This document shows positions 25,761-36,659 of a stretch of DNA of 64,000 bases, piece by piece. The position numbers were made by a program, and so were the translations under genes. Origin of the DNA: Polydactylus sextarius (Eukaryota > Chordata > Actinopteri > Polynemidae); NCBI GenBank assembly GCA_016801845.1, contig CM028909.1:16407313-16471312 (forward strand), given 5' to 3'. The notes under the pieces are model-generated. The model was not told the DNA's origin and made no database searches. It saw only the letters and a program-made list of their open reading frames with translations. Every line of letters starts with the position of its first letter. Position 1 is the stretch's first letter.

Positions 25761-27914
25761 ATGGAATCTGTTACCCAGGTAACGAACCGACTGGAAGTCA
25801 AGGCGGTTAATGGCGCTCAGTGAAAGTAGAAAACACACCTATTTGTGTGCGATAAGTTTTGCAGCATAAGTACTCCCTTTTTTCCTCTATGTGTGTTTAT
25901 TTCTCATCAGAAAGTACTAGCTTCTGGATTCCGTCTTGACTTGAGTCCTCTCAGAGAGCCTCTGGCATTCATCCGTTTGCTAGAATGGGTAAGTTTGACC
26001 AAATCTTTTATTTTCGTTTTTCTTTTTACCATATGGCCTGCGGCGGAGTGTGTTTTTTCCACGAGTTGTTCACGCATGCTAAAGGGAAATACCTCATAAA
26101 TTGATTATGTTGTTGTCTTGTGACCCGCTGCACAACCGGAGAAGTTATGCAGACCATCCCTTTAGCTGCAAGACCGTTTTAAATATGGCATGCACGGTAG
26201 TTCAAGGGGCGATGACCAGTTTCTATCTATGAGATCAGCAGATCAAAATGCAAGCCAGTAAACCTTTATATGGCTCAGACTGATAGCTAGTGTGTGTTAG
26301 CACCTGGTACATTTTACAGTCTAACAAAGTCAAAGCAATACAACATGTTATCTTATGTTTACAGGTTGTTTTTTGTGTTTTTACTATGAGACCAGACCTT
26401 GTAGTTTCTATCAGGTCTCTATCAACCTTAACTACGTCTTTCCAGTGTTTAAGTGTAAGGAACATTTGTTCTGTTGTGAAGTCTGCATATTATTCACACT
26501 GACTGCATCCTGTGATTAAGGCAAGGGCTTCCTGTCTAAAGTGAATTGCGTAAAATATAAGGAAGTATGTGACCTAACAGCAGTCTGTCCTGAACACCGT
26601 CTCATCTTATCTTGTGTCTGGTTGCAGTTTGCCTCCATATTTGCCTTTGCCACGACTGGAGGCTACAGCGGCACAACCAACATTAACATCCAGTGTGAGG
26701 GGCAGTCCAATAAGGAAATACCTGTAGACTTTAAATACCCATTCAGGTGTGTGAGTTGAGCAAACACAGAACACTTCAGACGTCTCTACAGGGAGGGGCG
26801 TGTTTGCTTTTGGAATAAATGTGATGCAAATTACTGTATTTTTGTTTGAACAGGTTGATGCAGAGTTCATATGACGCTCCAGGCTGTGATGTCAATAACA
26901 CTTCTATTCCTCTCCACCTGGTCGGAGACTACTCATCCTCTGCAGAGTTTTACGTTTGTATTGGAGTGTTGGCTTTCCTTTACTGCATTGCCACACTAGT
27001 GATCTACTTGGGCTACCAGCACTTGTACAGAGAAACTACTCGTGGACCCATCTTGGTATGTTTGTTTGAATTCTCTGTATTTCTCAGATGTTTTGGTGAA
27101 ATGTGCTTAGCTAGGTCCTCCTCTCCTCCATCTATAAATAGCTTAGAAATGGCACCAGATGATATTACACAGTGTGCAATTCACAAGGTTGTATTACACA
27201 GGAAAGTGTTGCTTAAATGTTTTCTGGGTGGATCGACCTGGTTTTAATCCAAGCAGGCAATATTTATATTTTATCCATTGTGTGTAAAATTGAGCATGAC
27301 AACAGTTTGTGGATTTGAGGGAGTGTTACTTCATGCTGGAATCCAGCAGGAGGTCAGAGAAAGTGCATTTAACAGATCTGTGTAAATGAAACAGTTAGTA
27401 GGGTGTGGCTATGTTGCAACCCCTGAGCGCATTGCACTAGGTGATCTCTGTCCAAGAATCCTCCTTGAGTACAGTTACCACTGAGATAATTTTTCTGTGC
27501 TCTGTTAGGACTTGTTTTTGACCGCAGCCTTCGCTTTCCTGTGGTTGGCATCAGCTTCTGCTTGGGCTAAAGGCTTGACCGACGTCAAGTGGTCCACCAA
27601 TCCCACCAACATGATAAATGCTCTTAAAGTTTGCAGTGGCAGCAAAAACAAGTGCACTGCAGGTGCTACGCCTCACATGGGCAGATTAAACGCCTCAGTG
27701 GTAAGTTACAGTCTTTCCCAAATGTACTTTATGTTGTATGTTCGACCACCTAACGGGACATGTGACTCATGTGTTATATTTATATTGGCAGATTTTCGGC
27801 TATCTTAATCTCATCCTGTGGGGTGGCAACTGCTGGTTCATTTACAAGGAAACACCTTTCCACAAAACAGCCAACCAGCCCGCAGATGTGGAGGGGGGCG
27901 TTAGGCCATCGTAA
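25761..27914 (+). CDS. sypl2: Synaptophysin-like four-pass vesicle protein, 6 exons
   Basis: Member of the synaptophysin/physin (MARVEL) family; SYPL2 (mitsugumin-29) acts at muscle triads and SYPL1 in transport vesicles. Exons 25761-25778, 25911-25988, 26628-26746, 26854-27055, 27509-27700 and 27792-27914 join in phase to 243 residues. Hydrophobic spans: about 25-43, 104-125, 140-159 and 204-221. Family motifs are KYPFRL after the first loop, CDVNNTS (glycosylation sequon), AWAKGLTDVK and NCWFIYKETPFH. The C-tail is short and lacks the Tyr/Gly repeats of synaptophysin. The start is a tiny first exon, MESVTQ. The symbol rests on position (sort1, this gene, atxn7l2 as in human); sequence alone is mixed, with SYPL1-like stretches (SIFAFAT, GDYSSSAEFYV, ILWGGN). 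A T replaces the Cys usual in the family motif FATCG (residue 42). Confidence 0.85.
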
Positions 27915-29006
27915 ACTGCATAGCTTCCTCATCTCCAAATCATCTAACATGTAGTTTTATTGAATGAATAATTTTGCTACTAATTGTTAAAACTAAATGC
28001 AAGAGATTATTACACATTTCTAAAAAAAAAAAAAAAAACAAAAAAAAAACAAAAAGTATTAATTCCATAATTAGAGTAATAATTAAAATTTATTCAGACT
28101 TTACTAAAACTTGAATTGATCAGATTCGACTCAGAAATCAACACAGGAAATTGTTGCAGTCAACTGTAGCTCTCATTGCTGTTCAGTTTTCATGTTTTAT
28201 TGTTCTGCTGATACCCACATATACAAGGCAGGTTACAAGTTACAAGTTTACTTATCTCAGTTGGCACCACGGATGTGGACTGTGTGCAGCATCACTTTGT
28301 CACCCTGTTAACTGCCCAAAGTATTTACGTACCGTATATTATCTTTGCCATCAATAATTTCTTAAAAAAGAAAAAAAAAACAACAAAAAAACAAAAAAAA
28401 CTCAGGGCTATTGTAGGAATTACAGAACCCCTAATGAATATGAAACACTTGAAGTGCTCAAATTATTAACACTAGTCTAGAGACAAAACACACTTAAGGC
28501 TAATCCTAAAACATACAGTAGACATCAGAAAGTGCAGTTGCAATTTATTAATATTAAATGGCGACTCATTTTGAAAAAGTAAGTTGCCAACAAGAGATTA
28601 TTAGAAGGGGTCAAATCAATTTTATTCAATCATTTTTGCTTTATGTTACACCTTGTGATAAGGCTAAAATAGTAAGATTAGTTATTATTAAATTGAATGT
28701 GTTGCATTTATCTGTTTAGAGCATTTTTTTTTATTTTACCTTTAAAACATTTACACTTAGTAAGATTTGTTAGAGGACCTGTTTTTCCCAACACCCTACA
28801 GCATTTAATTGCTACTGAATCATCAATTGTAAATCTTTAGCTCGTTGGGAATCTTTAGCAGTTTTTCATAAACAGTGACTGATCTCTGACTTGTTGTTGA
28901 CTAACCATTTTTGTTATTTTGCTTTTGCCTGGCTTCTACCTCCACTTTGTTATAAGGGAAGGCAAGCTAATTTTCTCTATTCTGTCTGTTTTGATTTCCT
29001 TCTTTG

Positions 29007-29043
<37 letters not shown>

Positions 29044-30060
29044 TAGCTTGTTTCACAGTTTTGTGCCTTAATCCAACACTGTTTTGATAAAAATGTCACA
29101 TGATTGAGACACATGTGTGAGTTTGTATCACAGTCTAGAAGGACACAGCCTGGATGTGACATGTAGTGCATCATTAAAAGGAAGGAACTGGATTTGTAAT
29201 GTGTCTGATTTTTTTTTTTTTTTTTAATTTACCTGATATTTTTCTGTGTTAGCACATGTCCAATGCATAATAGTGTAATAGTCACACCTCCCACACATAG
29301 TGAGCGACAGATTCACAAAATGGACTGTGAGTCGCTGAGGTGATTTTAATTAGTTTGTGCTGATCAAGAGTCCAGCTAACGAAGCCAGACACCACACTCA
29401 TGCCGTATCAGACATCATCAGCTGCAAACACACGCAATCCTCCAAAATATAAAAAAGCTCCCGACCCTCATCGTCACAGTCAAACGGTTAACTCACACAG
29501 CTGCTGTTTTCTGTCACTAAATCTGCTGATTCAACTCTGTCTGATGTGATGTTGTCTTCACCTTCAGTTATCAGGCTTTGGTCAGGTGACTAGAGCTCAG
29601 AAACTATAACCAAGATGATGTTATTATTGAAAATACCTTACTTACTCATCTCACCAAATTCCACTGAGCTTTATGAAACAAGTCAGAAGAAATCTGTCCT
29701 TTATTAATCAAGAACATAATGACATTAATAATTACTAGATGCAGCCCTGCAGATTACATTGTTTCTTTAAAATAAAATACCCAAAGGGTGCATGGGGGTA
29801 TAAATGGCAAGATTTGTGTATTAACACTGAAGACAATTTGGTGCTGCTTCCTTTAATTTGTTGTTATTATTATTATTACTCTTATCATTGAATTATGATG
29901 AAAGCGTTTTTTTTTAATTACTTCCCTCAAAAGCCTAATAAATTCCTTTAAACTGGGCCTGTGCGTCAATGAAAATCCAACAATTTTTGTATGAGCTGTG
30001 ATCATTTAATACTAATTTAAACCTATATCATAAATGAAGGGGGAAAAGGGACGTCATTGA
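27915..30060. other. sypl 3' UTR and spacer to atxn7l2
   Basis: AT-rich with long A-runs (about 28022-28058, 28368-28400, 29011-29040) and T-runs (29210-29226). No coding signal. An ATTAAA near 28553 is a possible poly(A) signal. The A-runs have no recognisable retroelement body attached. Confidence 0.6.
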
Positions 30061-30304
30061 ACACGTGGTTACATTTCCTACATTTCCCGTCGTCAGCTGC
30101 TCAGAGAACCAGGCTGCTCCGCTGGGAGTGTTTCTGTTCCCTCTGCTGTTGATGTGGCATTATTTGTACACCACATCTCCAGGATGTGCAGTTTTTACAG
30201 GACACGGCCCCGTACGTGGGTTAGCGCGGCCGCGTGCTACATGAACGCGCGGGTGTGATGCGCGTGAACTGACGGAATGGATACGTGAGCGCGCGAGAGC
30301 AGCA
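30061..30304 (+). promoter_or_regulatory. atxn7l2: atxn7l2 promoter/5' UTR
   Basis: Contains CACGTG E-boxes (near 30062; another in intron 1 at about 30423) and a CpG-rich stretch 30205-30300 running up to the ATG. No TATA box is seen. Confidence 0.45.
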
Positions 30305-33300
30305 ATGGCCGCCTTGAATCGGCGGAATCCTAATCTCGACGATTTTGTCGGATTAAACTGGAGTTGTTGGGTAGATAGGGTGAATATTTTACCATCTGAC
30401 GGTGAGTCGCTCTCCCTGCCCCCACGTGTTATTTCCATCATGTCATAGTGTCAGTGTCATGTGATTTATTTGTTGTTACATGCAAACACACATACAGCGG
30501 CGTAAGGCGCAACCCAAACAAAAGACCCGCTGGGTCCTAGTGCAGGGTGGGTTTACCAGCAGCTTTTACTTGAACTAAACTACACACAAATTTAACTTAA
30601 TGTCTTATTGACTTGTACTAATACAGTGATAAAACAGTGGTTAGTGAACACAAAGCGAAGGTCTCACCTGTGAACAGGTAAACTCGCCGGTAGCGTTAGC
30701 TCGACAGCTACTGTCACTGTTACAGCAACAACAATACTTAAGAGGGATTTGTCCAAGATTACTAAACCTGACCGGCAAACATTAGCCACGGTTAGATCAC
30801 AAATGAAAAAAGCCACGGGAAGTAGAGATGCAAATGCAGAAGTTAAAAACAACAACTGGTCTTTTTTCATTTTAATTCATCCGTAAACACCGGCGGAACA
30901 TTCAAATCTGCTCTGTTTTAACTCAGTAAAGCCACTTCCTCGTAGGAAAGCCCGCTCAGAAATTTCATGGTGGCTGATTCTGTCTTTAATGCAGCTGGAT
31001 CTAATGTTGAAGACAGCAGCATGTGTGTGGGGACCCAATCTGAGACCATGACCCTGAGGAAAGAAGGTGAAGAGTCAAAGACCACATCACCTCAGATCAG
31101 CAAATCATAAAATGTCTGTTGCCTTAACTTTATTGTGTTTCCTCTACAGATATGCATATATATGGACACTGCCCTGCACATGACGACTTTTACTTGGTGG
31201 TGTGCAGCCATTGTGACCAAGTGGTGAAACCTGAAGCCTTTGAGAAGCACTGTGAGAGACGTCACAGTCTGCTCATAAAGATGTGCGGCCAGGCATCTTC
31301 TCTTGCTCCACAGCAGCGGCCTCGCCCTGGACGGTCTCCCTCAACTCTTAACTCCTCCAGAGAGAGACAGAAGGATGGCGGACATAGCGAGGCCGGGGCC
31401 CAATCCTCAGCAGTGCAACCTGTTCACCAGCACAGGCCTAGTAAAGCCCAGAGGGAGGCAGCGAGGTACCGTTTGAGACTGTTCACTTCATATTTACACA
31501 GGCAGAGTGATGCTAAGATGGTTGGTTTGTGATTAATTCAGTCTTAATTGCATTGTTGTTGTTTATTTGTTCCTTTGCTGAAAGATCACAAATGTGGGTG
31601 GAAAACCATGGAAGGACAAAAGAAACAAACAAAAAACAACACATTTAATTTGTTTCATTATTATTAATGTAGTTTGTACTAAATGCAGCAAGTCTTTGTA
31701 GAAGCACGATATGTTACTGAGCCACCTGATGGTGTCAGCAGACTCCTGTTCTCATGTTTATGCTATTTATGGCAAGTTTTTTCACTTACTTTTTGTACAT
31801 TTTCATTAGTCAACTTCTCCTCCTACCATCTCTTCAGTTTGCCTTCAGTGAGGACGTTCCCTCAGGAGACCCCGTCTCTCACACAACGCTCCCAGTCCAC
31901 GCCTCAGCCCAGGGTTCCTCCACGGCACTCAGGACCCCTGCCCTCTGGCTTCTGTTCCTCCTCTACTCCTCCATCAGAGAGTCTGTCTGTGCAGAAGTCC
32001 ACAGCTGGACAGTCCAGTGACTCTCAGAATCCTTTGCGGGGAACAAGAACCTACAGCCGTGTTTACAAAAACACAGACAGTAAGTCAGACATTTAAATCG
32101 CTTCTGTTGCTTCATCCTCTGCTGTAAGCGTGTTAGTGTATTAGCTGCAGTGTAGTATGACGCATACTGCAGTATTTCCCTTATAGTATATTTGGGTTGC
32201 ATGCAGAATTATTGCATAATGTTTTGGTTGTTTGTAATCTCTCTGCCAGCATGAATCATGTTGACTTACTGTCCTGTTGTTACTCAGTGATTTGTGTGTT
32301 TGCTTTGTTTCCCACAGAGAAAGAATGTGACCCAGACTGTGAAGTTGCGGATCCGGAAAGGAAGAAGCTGAGCAGCTGGGAGCTGATTTGCAATGTAAAT
32401 CTTTGTCCTTTTTTCCTTTTAATAAACGCTGCTACAAGTATCTTGATTGTTATTCACTATGAAGTGAAATATGCAAGTTTCGCCTGTGTTTGTTATTTGA
32501 TGCAGAAACATGGAAGATTTTATCACTTGTTTTGGGTGGGATGTTAATGTTCTTCCTAAACAGACTGATTCCACCCACCAGCAGCAGAAAGCATCAGGAA
32601 GGGCAAAGACCTTTGATGAGTTGGCCGTGGAGCAGAGAACAGCCTCAACGGGCCGAGATAAGGAACAGATTCTTGTCAAACTAAAAGACAAAGAGCAACA
32701 TTTGGAAGCGTTTGAAGAGAAAATAACAAGTCACGGCAGTAGATACAACTTCAACAACAACTGCCACATTCTCAGGTATGGAATGCATTTATTTATATTA
32801 ACAAAGTTAGTTTTACTAATTTAAATGCCTCTTGAGATAACCATCACAAACTTTAATTTTCCCCATTATTTTGCCTTTAAACAGGTCCAGGGATTCACAG
32901 GAAAACTGTACAGATCAGGAAGGTGACAGCACTGTAGAAGTGGACGTACAGCCTCCTTATCCCTTCAACCAGAGCCTGCCGTCAAGTGAGGAAAGTGAAG
33001 ACAATGAAACGGAGGAAACCACAGATTTGCCTGCCTCACCCTGGCACCCTAAACCTCTTGGGGTGAGTGAGGAAAGACACATAAGCCCTGCAGCCTGCTT
33101 CAAAAATATATTTTAATTAATGTTAGACTGAGCAGCTGTGATGTATGAATTTTAAAAACACGTTCAGCTGATTTTATCACTGTTTAAGTTGGAACTTTCT
33201 TCCTTTCCAAACAACATTTGAGTGTGTCCGTGTTCATACATTTGTTCTGTAGCTATGCACTTTCGGATGCCGTACGTTGGGTTGCAGCATCTTCACTTTC

Positions 33301-34612
33301 GACCGCCGCTTGCATCACCTGCGGTTTGCTCTCAGTGCCATGTTGGAGCACCATGTCAGCACACACCTGTGGAAGTGAGTATCACTCCATACTTAGCAGA
33401 AATGTTTGGCAAAGGTGAAGAAAAACGGTGAAACGTCCTGACGTGAGCTAGTGTGCTGCAGCACGGATTTATGTTTTGTTTTGTTGTGATATTATGTTTT
33501 ATCAGTCATTACTTAGAAAATACATTAATTTATGGTTAATGTAACTTGTTTGGACAGTAAAAACAAAAGCTTTAGTTCTGCCACTTGTCTTTTCCTGTGG
33601 TTTGAAGTACAGAAATATATTGGTTTGTATTGGTTCCCACTGTTTAAATAATTTTAGTCATATGATCAGGAACAGCCATACTTGATGTAAAATAAGATAT
33701 CTGAAAAGGGTAGAAGTTATGACTAGTTTTCACTTCATTACTTAATCTTTTCATTGCCTGTTTCAGATGTATGTAAAAGCAGGAATTTTAAATGAATCTT
33801 GATTATTTTTCTTTTATTTCAAAGAGAGATTTTTTCTGATTGTCCTGTATGTGTGTTATAGAAAAATGCCACAAGTATCATCAGATCTCAGGTCTTGTCA
33901 TATCTCATCACCGACGGTCAGGACTGCAGATAGACCCTCCCAGTCCACCATCTCACTCAGCATGGAGTCTTCGTCCCCGGCACAACTGGAAACCAAAAAC
34001 AGTCAGCACAGTTCACAGAGTAATAAACCGCACCCCTCCACCTCCTCGGTGAGCCTTGGGCCGGGCCGATGGCGAAGCCCTGCTCGCCGACCCAGTAAGG
34101 CTCGACCAAAGGAGGTGGCACTTATGCAAGATGCAAGTGCAGCACAGAAAGCTACCAAGCTGCCACATGACAGTGAGGAGAAATCCTCCAGATACATCAG
34201 GGACCCCCCTCTCAATGAGAAGGGCCAGCCACATATCTCCTCGTCTCAAGGACAAGCCAGTGGTACCTTCTCACATGGAAAGAAGCCATGTCCCCCTCTG
34301 CCGCAGCAGCCCTCAAAGAGACAACCGCCAGGATTTGAGAAACATTCACCTTTACCTGTAACAACCCACCACTCCCCCCACAGCAGAGGGAAACCCACAG
34401 GAATTCAACACAAGGTGGTGAGTGGTAATCACAAGGGACGTGGCCAAAAGCGCAAAGGCAACAATGAGTCACAGCCCGTCAACTCCTCTTTATCCAGAAC
34501 CTCCAAATGTAAACGCCTGCCCTCTCCTTCCCGCTCCAGCCTCCACGCCTGGAAGGGAGAGAATATTGGAGATGTGCTCGCTTGGGGGCTGGAGAAACGA
34601 TCTAACTCCTAA
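30305..34612 (+). CDS. atxn7l2: Ataxin-7-like protein 2, 9 exons
   Basis: Paralog of ataxin-7, a subunit of the SAGA deubiquitinase module in the nucleus; ATXN7L2 itself is less studied. Exons 30305-30401, 30995-31066, 31150-31465, 31838-32079, 32318-32394, 32564-32775, 32885-33062, 33253-33374 and 33862-34612 join in phase to 688 residues (human about 722). The start MAALNRRNPNLDDFVGLNW matches the human N-terminus. The N-terminal zinc finger is intact (GHCPAHDDFYLVVCSHCDQV, then HCERRH). The central SCA7 module is recognisable (KECD..., ASGRAKTFDEL) but lacks two zinc ligands. A conserved block before the last exon holds CTFG, FDRRLHHLRFALSAMLEHH and STHLWKK. The C-terminal third is Ser/Pro/Lys-rich and basic (GRGQKRKG), consistent with a nuclear protein. 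Confidence 0.93.
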
Positions 34613-35160
34613 AGAGGGAGTAGACTGTTTATGATAGGCTGCATACCATCAGTGTTTTGTTTTTTTGGTGCAGATCTAGTCCTGTAAGCTTTGAGCTGTG
34701 TGAAGTATGAGTGTGCGTGTTGTATGAGTATGCGTGCGTGAATTAGTGTTGTGAGGATATTTGCCTGGTCCTCACAACATCAAAGTATGTTTGAGGGTAA
34801 AGACTTTTTAAAAAAAAAAAAAAATTTAGGTCAGTGTTAGAGGTTTCTTTGTGATATGTAGGATTAGGGTTTATGAAATTCATTGTGTTTTTGATTATCC
34901 TCACAAATTTAGACCAACATGTGTGTGTCCACATTAATTTATGACATCACTTTTTATGCACAGACATCAGGATTTTGTCTGCCTCTTACTGTATGTGTTT
35001 ATTTTTTGCAAAATGTCTACTTTTCTACATGACTAAGTGTCTGTTGATTACCTGTGTAAGAACATAAAAATACCTCAGTCTATTCATTATGCTGCTAAAA
35101 TGAAAAGTCATCTCATGGAAAAACAAATAAAAATCCCTGAATTGTAATAGCATTGTATTC
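34613..35160 (+). terminator. atxn7l2: atxn7l2 3' UTR with hairpin and poly(A) signal
   Basis: AATAAA at 35126-35131 is the best poly(A) signal. The region also carries a perfect 11-bp stem, TGTTGTGAGGA (34747-34757) paired with TCCTCACAACA (34769-34779), around an 11-base loop. A partial copy, ATCCTCACAA, occurs near 34899. This GTGAGGA/TCCTCAC pattern is common in fish repeats. Confidence 0.55.
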
Positions 35161-35449
35161 CCTGTTATTTTACTGTGGATGTACTATATTACAGGTCATT
35201 AAAGAATGGCAAGTCAGCAGGTATTGAGATAAGGTTCAAAGTTCACTTCATTGTCATTACTCTGGGTATTTTCTGTTTCTCATCAGCTCAGTTCAGTGTA
35301 GTTAAAAAGGCTAAAAATAAATAAATACTTAAAAATTTAAATTGCTAAAAAAAAAGGACTAAGTGCAAACATTTAAACATAATCAATAGCCCTATTAGTT
35401 TTCTGTCCAGGGTCCTGCTCATCCTGCAGCTAATGCTTCTGCACCTCTT

Positions 35450-36260
35450 GCCAAAAATAATGTCAAATAATGTGCTGCATAAAGTTTGCACCCTTGAACA
35501 AATACTTTGTTGATCCTCCTTCTGATGTTATTACAGCGCTGTGTCTTTTGTTGGGTTGGAGTTCTAATGAGAAACTGTTATCGAGTGCCTTTAACCTGTT
35601 GACCTCATTATGGATTCTGAGAAAGCTGCTTCTGTTGCCAACTGAGCTTTCAAGGACAAGATCACACTGTGTACCAACAGTCAGATAATATGTCTCTCAT
35701 CAGCATCTATAAAACAATGAGGACTGTATTTACAAATGTCCCATGTTTACATAGGCAGCAGGAATTTCTACCAACCTATCAGCACAGGCACAACTTGACT
35801 TGCCAGTATTTGCCCATTCTAAGGACATCTCATGCACCCAGCCCTCCTCGCATCACACCTCTTTCTCTTAATCTTTAGCAACCTGAAGGTTTTGTGGCAA
35901 AACTAATTCCCTCCATCTTCACTAAAGCCCTCAAAATTCCTCCTGAGATGTGTGCAAACCTGGTGACCAACGTTTCTTTAAGTAAACTTTTTTGAGGATA
36001 CAATATGTCCCCTTCTACAATACAATACAGAGGATTGTTGTCACATATTTGGATTTAATAGACAGAAATTCCTATAGTTTCTTTAACATTGCTTCAGGCA
36101 TCTTGGCAGCCTCTCTGACCAGCTTTCTACTTGTCTTTTCATCAGTTTTAGAGGGATGTCCACTTCTCAGTTGTATCACTGTTCCATAGTCTTTACTTAT
36201 TGACCGTCTTTACTCTGATTCATGATGTCTTTGAACTCTTCTACCCTTCTCCTGACAGAC
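35450..36260. mobile_element. Decayed DNA-transposon-like fragment
   Basis: The sequence resembles a widespread fish transposon relic: phrases such as TTGATCCTCCTTCTGATGTT, GTGCAAACCTGGTGACCAAC and CATCAGTTTTAGAGGGATGT. A related second fragment lies at 42300-42428. There is no intact ORF. Recognition is from memory of the family; Tc1/mariner-like is possible but unproven. Confidence 0.5.
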
Positions 36261-36305
36261 AGACATATAGATGGATGGACAAACAGATACAGTTAGACAG
36301 ACAGA

Positions 36306-36416
<111 letters not shown>

Positions 36417-36659
36417 GTAGGTTACATATAATGGTGCATTATATCATTTCACCACTAGATGGTGGTAAGTCATTATTGTTGCCCTTCAAAAAGAGAAGAA
36501 AGAAAAATGTGAGCTGTTTTAAGACATGTAAATATTGGAACATTGGAAATATATGAACATTTTCCTACAGATCATTTGATTTTGATTGAATTTATGTTTA
36601 AGATTAATTCAACTAAATGCAAGAGACAGAAATAAAAATGGAGGCAGCACAAAGTGTAA

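Noticed and set aside
27369..28469. Short ORFs around and after the sypl exons
   Set aside because: Intron or 3' UTR read-through in the wrong frame; joined exons explain the gene fully.
29011..29040. 30-base A-run as a retroposon tail
   Set aside because: No SINE or LINE body and no target duplication recognisable next to it.
31754..32020. Alternative frame FAFSEDVPSGDP over atxn7l2 exon 4
   Set aside because: Using the second AG as acceptor leads to an early stop; the AG at 31836-31837 keeps the frame through all later exons.
33840..34052. Alternative frame KCHKYHQ at the start of atxn7l2 exon 9
   Set aside because: It stops after about 60 codons; the phase set by exon 8 gives KKMPQV and a 249-residue open frame.
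36452..36470. CCACTAGATGGTGG as a further CTCF site
   Set aside because: Lacks the GGGC/GGCGC half of the core; too weak to list. The same holds for the CCCCCTACTG near 58050.
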